From contig OY969103.1 in NCBI GenBank assembly GCA_963697915.1, positions 310,001 to 374,000 on the forward strand: DNA of 64,000 bases. The letters run 5' to 3'. The DNA comes from VRUE01 sp963697915 (GTDB taxonomy: Bacteria > Actinomycetota > Thermoleophilia > Solirubrobacterales > 70-9). This document shows, in pieces, positions 17,075 through 22,987 of the stretch. A program made the position numbers and the translations under genes. Numbering within the stretch: the stretch's first letter is position 1; each line of letters opens with the position of its first letter. Under the pieces are notes generated by a model. The model was given only the letters and a program-made list of their open reading frames with translations, was not told where the DNA came from and ran no database searches.

Positions 17075-18142
17075 TCAGTGCTTCTGCGGGCGGAGGCGGC
17101 GGTAGGTGCGTTTGAGCGTCGGCCGCAGGTTCTTGCGGTAGCCGCGGGCGGCGATCCCGCGCGGTCCGCGGGGGAAGACCCGCAGGGTCGTGTGGGGCCG
17201 CTCGGCGGTGGAGAACTTGAGCTTCCAGTCGCTCGTCTCACCGAGCAGCTCATGCGCCGCAAGCCCCTGCTCGAAGCAGCGCTCGATCGTCACGAGCCGC
17301 ATCACCAGGCCAGGCGCGAGTTTGCGGAAGCGTTCGTCGATGCCGGTCTTGAGCAGGTAGAGGCGGCCGTCGAAGAGCAGGCAGAAGTCGAAGGCGACGG
17401 CCTCGCCGTCGAGGACGATGCGGCTCAGGCGCAGCTCGTCGCGCTCGGCGAAGGCCTTGCCGACGAGGCGGTAGAAGCGCTCGGTCTCCGGCGCCGAGAC
17501 GATCGCCGTGCCGGCCTCGCCCTTCCAGCCGCTGGCCTCGACCCGGAAACCCTCCGTGAGCTCCGCTTCGAGGTCGGCGGGCGGCTCGACGATCGAGAAC
17601 TCGGCCTCGTAGTCGCGCCCCATTTTGCGGCGCAGGCGTTCCAGCGGCGCCCCCCAGCGCTTTTTGTTCTCCTTGCGCCAATCCTCGTAGCCCCCGTAGA
17701 TCTCGATGATCGGGGAGACGTAGCTCGGCTCCAGCAGGAACGGCCGCGAGCGCGCCGCGGCAGCCGCTGACAGCGCCTCCACCCCCTGGTCCCCAACCGG
17801 CAGGCCCTCGAGCACGAAGCCCGGCGCCCGCTCGATGACGGCAGCGGAGAGAACCTCCATCGCCGCCGCGTCGCGGGCCAGCGGCCGGTGCACGGGCATG
17901 TGCCCGGGGGCGAAGCCGGCCCAACGGCGTCCGTCGGTTCGCAGGGCCAACCCGGCGACGAGCTCGGTGCCATCGCGGACGGTGCAGACCGCGAGCTCAC
18001 CGTCGACCCCGAACGCCTCCCACCACGCCATCTGCCAGCAGTGCAGGTCGAACGGCTGGGCGTCGTCGCCGAGCAATGCGTCCCACTCGGCGGCGAGCGC
18101 GGCGAAGCGCTGTGGCTCGGTCACCCACTCGACCTCGCTCAC
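17075..18142 (-). CDS. GNAT/FemAB-like acyltransferase (BioF2-like, Acetyltransf_6 type), copy 1
   Basis: This 355-residue protein has the double-GNAT layout of the BioF2/CelD-like group. The N-terminal half has WDALLGDDAQPFDLHCWQMAWWEAF. The C-terminal half has RFYRLVGKAFAERDELRLSRIVLDGE, VAFDFCLLFDGRLYLLKTGID and FRKLAPGLVMRLVTIERC. Such proteins transfer an acyl or aminoacyl group, and many sit in surface polysaccharide loci. The GTG at 18142 overlaps the upstream ATP-grasp stop (GTGA). It ends a four-gene run with two ATP-grasp proteins and a second GNAT, which suggests activation of a carboxylate followed by transfer. The substrate is unknown. Confidence 0.78.
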   Translation of the reverse strand: MSEVEWVTEPQRFAALAAEWDALLGDDAQPFDLHCWQMAWWEAFGVDGELAVCTVRDGTELVAGLALRTDGRRWAGFAPGHMPVHRPLARDAAAMEVLSAAVIERAPGFVLEGLPVGDQGVEALSAAAAARSRPFLLEPSYVSPIIEIYGGYEDWRKENKKRWGAPLERLRRKMGRDYEAEFSIVEPPADLEAELTEGFRVEASGWKGEAGTAIVSAPETERFYRLVGKAFAERDELRLSRIVLDGEAVAFDFCLLFDGRLYLLKTGIDERFRKLAPGLVMRLVTIERCFEQGLAAHELLGETSDWKLKFSTAERPHTTLRVFPRGPRGIAARGYRKNLRPTLKRTYRRLRPQKH

Positions 18143-19323
18143 CCGGCCGCCCCCCCGAAGCTGAGGAGCCAGCGGTTGCGGAAGCGGCGCGCGGTGTTGA
18201 CCAGGCTCGGCTTCAGGTCGCCCAGCGAGAGCACCGAGAGGTAGGTCGGGTAGCGCAACAAGCTGGTGAGCCAACGCGGCCAGGTCAGGTCGCCCTCGGC
18301 GCGCATGTCGCGCGCCGCCCGCAAGTCCCGGGCGGGCATCCAGAGCCGCACGCCGTCGCGGCAGGAGCCGACCTCCGGTCGCTCCCCCAGGGTCAGCTTG
18401 TACGCGATCAGCGGCACGTTCAGCCCCGCCCGCACGAACATCTCGGTGGGGCCGATGAAGCGATGGTTGCACTCGATCAGCTTGAGGCTGCCGTCGCGCG
18501 CGTCGCGCTTGAACTCGACGCTGGCGAGGCCGCGGAGGCCGGCGCCGCGCACGAAGCGCACGCTCATCTCCGCCACCTCCGGGTCCCATTCGGTCAGGTG
18601 GTAGGTGCCGACGCCGAAGTGGATCGGGTGCGAGCGCAGCTTCCGTTTGGTCGCCAGGAAGGCCGGCTCGCCGCCCTCGTCGATGAACATCATCGAGCTC
18701 CAGTAGCGGTCGTCGCCGCCGGGGATGATCTCGGTGACCTGCATCTCGAGGCCGTGCTCGCTGGTCTGGGCCAAGGCGTCCCGCAGCTGCGCGTAGCCCT
18801 CGGCAACGAAGACCTTGAAGTCGAAGTGCCGGGCGAAGAGGTGAGAGTGGAGCGGCTTCAGGGCGCAGGGGTATTCGAGATCGCCGGCGATCGCCTCCAG
18901 CTGCTCGAGGTTCGCAACCGTCCAGGTGGCGGGGGCGGGCACGCCGGCCGCCGCGGCGATGGCGGCGGTCTCCTCCTTGTCGAGCATCGCCCGCGAGGCC
19001 TCGCCGGCGGTGGGAGCCGGACGCAACCCCCACTCGCGCAGCTCGTCGCTGTGCGAGGCGAGCAGGTCGAGTCCGTCGTCGCCACAGGGCAGGACGACGG
19101 CTCCCGGCGGAGCGCTGTCGCGCAGCCACTCCAGCCAGCGGTCGATGACCCCCAGCTCAGCCCCGAGGTCGACGAACTCGGTGCAGTAGCGGGACTGGCC
19201 GGCGAGCGAGTCGCGCGCCTCGCCGAGCACGTGGACGGGGATGCCCTCGCGGCCGAGGCTGCGGGTGATCGAGAGTGCTGCGCCTACCCCGCCGAGAATT
19301 ACCGCCGGGGCCGCTACAGCCAG
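18139..19323 (-). CDS. ATP-grasp protein, copy 1 (non-standard start)
   Basis: This ATP-grasp carboxylate-amine ligase-like protein is very similar along its length to the gene just upstream. Both have AVVLPCGDDGLDL, SDELREWGLRP, YPCALKPLHSHLFARHF (ATP-binding Lys), EMQVTEIIPGGDD and LASVEFKRDARDGSLKLIECNHR (metal-binding Glu and Asn). Homology runs up through ILGGVGAALSITRSLGREG, but the frame has no ATG, GTG or TTG that would include that strand; the first GTG is at 19230. I place the start at a CTG at 19323, overlapping the upstream TAG at 19314-19316, with low certainty. The alternatives are a 5'-shortened product from 19230 or another rare start. The product would ligate a carboxylate to an amine with ATP. 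Confidence 0.75.
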   Translation of the reverse strand: MAVAAPAVILGGVGAALSITRSLGREGIPVHVLGEARDSLAGQSRYCTEFVDLGAELGVIDRWLEWLRDSAPPGAVVLPCGDDGLDLLASHSDELREWGLRPAPTAGEASRAMLDKEETAAIAAAAGVPAPATWTVANLEQLEAIAGDLEYPCALKPLHSHLFARHFDFKVFVAEGYAQLRDALAQTSEHGLEMQVTEIIPGGDDRYWSSMMFIDEGGEPAFLATKRKLRSHPIHFGVGTYHLTEWDPEVAEMSVRFVRGAGLRGLASVEFKRDARDGSLKLIECNHRFIGPTEMFVRAGLNVPLIAYKLTLGERPEVGSCRDGVRLWMPARDLRAARDMRAEGDLTWPRWLTSLLRYPTYLSVLSLGDLKPSLVNTARRFRNRWLLSFGGAAG

Positions 19324-20594
19324 CTCCAGGCGAACATCTCGCCCCCGGTCTCGTCGATGCTGAGAGCGCCGATCACCGGGACGGCCGGCTCAGGGCGGCG
19401 GCGGAAGCGGGAAAGCAGGGCGCGGGCGCGGTTGCCCACCCGGCGCCCGACGTTGACCAGGCTGGGGCGCAGGTCGCCCAGCGAGAAGACGTGCGTGTAG
19501 AGCGGGTAGCGGATGAGGCTGGCGAGCCAGCGCGACCAGGTCAGGTCGCCCTCGGCGCGCATTTCGGCAGCCGACTTGCGATCGATCCCCGGCATCCAGA
19601 GGCGCACGCCGGAGCGTGGGGCCCCGACGTTGACCGGCTCGCCGAGTGCCTGCCGATAGGCGACCAACGGCACGTTCACGCCGGCGCGACGCAGCGACTC
19701 GTTCGAGGCCATGAAGCGGTGGTTGCACTCGATCAGCTTGAGGCTCTCGTCGCGGGCGTCGCGCTTGAACTCGACGTTTGCCATGCCCCGCAGGCCGGCG
19801 CCGCGCAGGAAGCGCAGGCCAATCTCGGCCACCTCGGGGTCCCAGTGCACGTGGTGGTAGGTGCCGACGCCGAAGTGGACCGGGAAGGAGCGCAGCTTCT
19901 GCTTCGTCACTTCGAACAGCGGCTCGCCGTCGTCGTCGACGAAGGTGCTGAAACCCCAGACACGGTTGTCGGCGCCGGGGATGATCTCGGTGATCAGCAT
20001 CTCGAGGTTGCGCTCACGGGTGCGCGAGAGCGCCTCGGCGAGCTCCTCGCGCGAGTCGGAGACGAAGAGCTTGCGGTCGCCGAAGTGACGCGAGAAGAGG
20101 TGCGAGTGGAGCGGCTTCAGCGCGCACGGATAGGTCAGCTCTGCGGCGATCGCGTCGAGCTCGTCAGCGTCGGTGATCCGCCAGATTCTCGGCGCGGGGA
20201 CGCCCGCCTCAGCGGCGATCGCGTAGGTCTTCTCCTTGTCGAGCATCGCCAGCGAGGCCTCGCCGGCGGTCGCCAGCGGGCGCAGGCCCCACTCGCGCAG
20301 CTCGTCGGAATGGGCGGCGACGAGGTCGAGCCCGTCATCGCCGCAAGGAAGGACGACGGCTCCGGCCGGGGCGTCGCGCAGCCACTCCAGCCAGCGGTCC
20401 ACAACCCCCACCTCGGCGCCGAGATCGACGAACTCGGCGCAGTAGCGGGAGGCGCCCGCGAGCGAGCTGCCGGCATCGCCGAGCACGTGGACGGGGATGC
20501 CCTCGCGGCCGAGGCTGCGGGTTATCGAGAGCGCCGCGCCGACCCCACCAAGGACGATCGCCGGCGGCGGCGCGGATCGGGTGCTTGCGGGCAC
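19314..20594 (-). CDS. ATP-grasp protein, copy 2
   Basis: The 426-residue ATP-grasp protein starts MPASTRSAPPPAIVLGGVGA, with a Rossmann-like N-terminal domain (IVLGGVGAALSITRSLGREG). ATP-binding segments follow: YPCALKPLHSHLFSRHFG, NLEMLITEIIPGADN, and MANVEFKRDARDESLKLIECN with the metal-binding Glu and Asn. It is a close tandem relative of the downstream copy and extends further at the C-terminus. By family it forms an amide or peptide-like bond through an acyl-phosphate. It lies 21 bases after the stop of the upstream GNAT gene. The set may attach amino acids to the cell-surface polymer, an inference from context. Confidence 0.82.
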   Translation of the reverse strand: MPASTRSAPPPAIVLGGVGAALSITRSLGREGIPVHVLGDAGSSLAGASRYCAEFVDLGAEVGVVDRWLEWLRDAPAGAVVLPCGDDGLDLVAAHSDELREWGLRPLATAGEASLAMLDKEKTYAIAAEAGVPAPRIWRITDADELDAIAAELTYPCALKPLHSHLFSRHFGDRKLFVSDSREELAEALSRTRERNLEMLITEIIPGADNRVWGFSTFVDDDGEPLFEVTKQKLRSFPVHFGVGTYHHVHWDPEVAEIGLRFLRGAGLRGMANVEFKRDARDESLKLIECNHRFMASNESLRRAGVNVPLVAYRQALGEPVNVGAPRSGVRLWMPGIDRKSAAEMRAEGDLTWSRWLASLIRYPLYTHVFSLGDLRPSLVNVGRRVGNRARALLSRFRRRPEPAVPVIGALSIDETGGEMFAWSWL

Positions 20595-20615
20595 GCGAGA
20601 AGCCTAACGACCGGC

Positions 20616-21740
20616 TCAGCGGCGCCGAAAACGGCGCAGGCGCTGTTTGGTCTCGGGTGAGAGCCGGGCGCCGGCGGCGGCGCGCAGCTCCGTGGGCAGC
20701 AGCCGCAGGCGGGCAGCGAGGTAAGAGGCTCCGCGCGGGACCAGCGTCAGGGCGGCGATCTCCTCACCGCTGTCGGCCAGCCGCCGCTTGTAGCCGCCCT
20801 CCCCCGGCCCGAGGCTCATCCGCGCGTCGCCCTGCTGGGTGGCGTCGTCGATCGCCTGCAGGGTGAGCTGCATCGAGGGCGAGAAGCGCGCCCACTCCTC
20901 GGCGAAGCCGCTGCTCCAGCCGCAGATCTCACCACCGGCGACGAGCAGGACGTTGACCGCGACCAGCTCGCCCTCGGCGCGCAGCGCGTAGACCCGCATC
21001 CGTCCCTCGCCGAGCAGCTCGGCGGCGGCATCGGCCAGCATCGGCCGCAGGCCGGTGATCAGGGCGTCGGAGCCGCCCCGGTCCTGCCAGCGGTCGCCGT
21101 GCAGCTCGACGAAGGCGGCGAGGGCCTCGTCGAGGCCCTCGGCGCCGACCAGCTCGACGCTGGCGCCGGCGTCCTCGAGGCGGCGACGCATGCGTCGCGA
21201 TTCCTGGCGGAACTTCGAGCTGCGGCCGGCGAACCACTCGTCGTAGTCGAGCTCCCCGAGGGTGACGACCGGAACCGGTTCGGCGGGCGCCGAGCGCAGC
21301 CAGGGACCGCGACCGGGCCAGGCCTCGGCGAGGGTTGCCGCGACGTCGCCGCTGCCGAGCGTCGACCAGAGCCGCAGCGAGGACGGGCGCGGGCTGGAGG
21401 CCTCGAGGGCCCCTCCGATCGCGGTCGCGACCTCGCGCTCGCGCCCCGGCGCCGCCAGCGGTCCGGCGGGCGGCGAGAGCCGCTCGGTGAGCACCTCGTA
21501 GGCGGCGCTGCGGCCCCTGTCGCGGCGGGCGAAGAGCGGCGCCAGGCCGACGAGGCGGTCGCCGTCGCGGACGGCGATCACCCGCAGCGCGGCGCCGTCG
21601 GGCCGCGCGTGGCGCCACCAGGCCAGCATCCAGGCGGGGGCGCAGAAGGGACTGGCGGTCTCGACGGCCAGGCCGTCCCACTCGGCACGCAGCCGCCCCA
21701 GCTGCGCCTCGTCGGTGACGATCTCGGTGGTCAGGTCCAT
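20616..21740 (-). CDS. GNAT/FemAB-like acyltransferase (BioF2-like), copy 2
   Basis: This 374-residue protein has the same double-GNAT plan as the copy at 17075-18142. The N-terminal half has RLRAEWDGLAVETASPFCAPAWMLAWW and ALRVIAVRDGDRLVGLAPLF. The C-terminal half has FVELHGDRWQDRGGSDALI, MRVYALRAEGELVAVNVLLVAGGEICGWSSGF and FSPSMQLTLQAIDDATQQG (in the AcCoA-site position). It is the first gene of the minus-strand quartet. The two GNATs differ clearly in sequence, whereas the two ATP-grasp proteins are near copies. It would transfer an activated acyl group; donor and acceptor are unknown. Confidence 0.8.
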   Translation of the reverse strand: MDLTTEIVTDEAQLGRLRAEWDGLAVETASPFCAPAWMLAWWRHARPDGAALRVIAVRDGDRLVGLAPLFARRDRGRSAAYEVLTERLSPPAGPLAAPGREREVATAIGGALEASSPRPSSLRLWSTLGSGDVAATLAEAWPGRGPWLRSAPAEPVPVVTLGELDYDEWFAGRSSKFRQESRRMRRRLEDAGASVELVGAEGLDEALAAFVELHGDRWQDRGGSDALITGLRPMLADAAAELLGEGRMRVYALRAEGELVAVNVLLVAGGEICGWSSGFAEEWARFSPSMQLTLQAIDDATQQGDARMSLGPGEGGYKRRLADSGEEIAALTLVPRGASYLAARLRLLPTELRAAAGARLSPETKQRLRRFRRR

Positions 21741-21783
21741 CGGCGTCCGCTGGACCTTTCCACGCCGCGCCCCCGCGACCTCC

Positions 21784-22302
21784 CTACTCGCCCGGTTCGC
21801 GCCGCGGCACCAGCACCAGCCGCTTGAACTCGGCGACGAGGACGCCGTCCTGGTTCAGCACCCGGGTGTGGACCTTGACCACGCCGCGGTCGGGCTTCGA
21901 TTTCGAGGGCTTGACGTCGAGCACCTCGGTCTCGCAGAAGAGGGTGTCGCCGTGGAAGACCGGGTTGGGGTGGCTGAGCTCCTCGGTCGCCAGGTTGGCG
22001 ATCGCCTTGCCGGAGACGTCGGAGACCGACATGCCCAGCGCCAGCGAGTAGACGAGCGGCCCGACGACGACGTTGCGGCCCTGCTGGGACTGCTTGGCGT
22101 AGACGTCGTTGAGGTGCAGCGGGTGGTGGTTCATCGTGATCAGGCAGAAGAGGTGATCGTCGGACTCGGTCACGGTCTTCGCGGGCCAGTGCTTGTAGAC
22201 GGCGCCGACCTCGAACTCCTCGAGGTAACGCCCGTAGCTGTGGGCGCCGGAAGCCTCGCGCTCGGCCTGGTCGGTGGTCAGCTCGTAGGTCTGGTCACTC
22301 AT
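21784..22302 (-). CDS. MaoC-family dehydratase
   Basis: This 172-residue single hotdog protein of the MaoC/hydratase-2 class starts with YGRYLEEFEVGAVYKHWPAKTVTESDDHLFCLITMNHHPLHLND. The N/H-H-P-L-H-x-N/D segment is the catalytic hydratase motif. VVVGPLVYSLALG, PNPVFHGDTLFCETEVLDV and RVLNQDGVLVAEF follow. It probably hydrates or dehydrates an enoyl-CoA. Relatives that work with malyl-CoA lyases act on mesaconyl-CoA, and a CoA-ester lyase is encoded about 7 kb away, but this link is only suggestive. It is transcribed alone. Confidence 0.82.
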   Translation of the reverse strand: MSDQTYELTTDQAEREASGAHSYGRYLEEFEVGAVYKHWPAKTVTESDDHLFCLITMNHHPLHLNDVYAKQSQQGRNVVVGPLVYSLALGMSVSDVSGKAIANLATEELSHPNPVFHGDTLFCETEVLDVKPSKSKPDRGVVKVHTRVLNQDGVLVAEFKRLVLVPRREPGE

Positions 22303-22356
22303 CGTCTCTCTGGTCTCCTCTAGGTTTGGACGGCGCGGATGCTATCCGCGCGGCGC

Positions 22357-22884
22357 CTAGGGAACCGGCGTCGCCTGTCCCTCGGAGGCGAGGCGGAGCG
22401 CTTCACCCGGAACCGGGCTGAAGACCTCGACCTGGAACTCGTCCCCGCGGTAGGCGAAGTGGGCGTTGTTGGGCGAGGAGGGATCGATGAGCAGGACGGC
22501 GCCGTCGGCCGTCTTACCCAGCTCGGAGCCGCCCCGGTTGTCCGCGGCGCGGCGCAGCGAGCCGACGCCGTTGCGCGAGGGATAGCTGCCTACCGTGACG
22601 AACTCAGCCCGCTCGTCCCCCGCCTCGGCCCCGTCCTCGAGGTAACGGACGTAGAACCGCCCAGTTGAGGTTTCGGTCACCTCGTACTCGACCCCGTCGC
22701 GCTCGCCCACCCAGTAGATCGGCGGGTCGGCGTCGGCGGCGAGATCGGACAGCTGCGAGGCGCTGACGATCTCCGGCTCGTCGACGGTCAGGGTGACCTC
22801 GTCGTCGCGCAGGAAGAGCAGTGCGAGCGCTCCGATCAGTGCGATGACGAGAACGGCGAGGAGACCTTTGGTGAGGGTATTCAT
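22357..22884 (-). CDS. Membrane-anchored hypothetical protein
   Basis: I do not recognise this 175-residue protein. It has one N-terminal membrane helix (LLAVLVIALIGALALLFL) after a short basic start, and the remaining 145 residues would be outside the membrane. The outer part has ASQLSDLAADADPPIYWVGERDGVEYEVTETSTGRFYVRYLEDG and later FVTVGSYPSRNGVGSLRRAA, which look like small beta-rich repeats. It ends with a proline-containing tail. It lies just downstream of the collagen-like gene on the same strand, past a strong hairpin. Confidence 0.7.
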   Translation of the reverse strand: MNTLTKGLLAVLVIALIGALALLFLRDDEVTLTVDEPEIVSASQLSDLAADADPPIYWVGERDGVEYEVTETSTGRFYVRYLEDGAEAGDERAEFVTVGSYPSRNGVGSLRRAADNRGGSELGKTADGAVLLIDPSSPNNAHFAYRGDEFQVEVFSPVPGEALRLASEGQATPVP

Positions 22885-22941
22885 CGACCGGGAAACCTAG
22901 TCAGTGCCGCGGACTGAAAACGCAGATGCGGCGTGAGCGCG

Positions 22942-22975
22942 GAAGCAGCCGCGCACCGAGGTGCGCGGCTGCTTC
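22942..22975 (-). terminator. Strong hairpin after the collagen-like gene
   Basis: GAAGCAGCCGCGCAC (22942-22956) and GTGCGCGGCTGCTTC (22961-22975) pair perfectly over 15 bases with a four-base loop. The hairpin starts 13 bases after the collagen-like gene's stop codon. No T tract follows, as is common in GC-rich actinobacteria. Confidence 0.75.
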
Positions 22976-22987
22976 GTGCGCCCGGGG

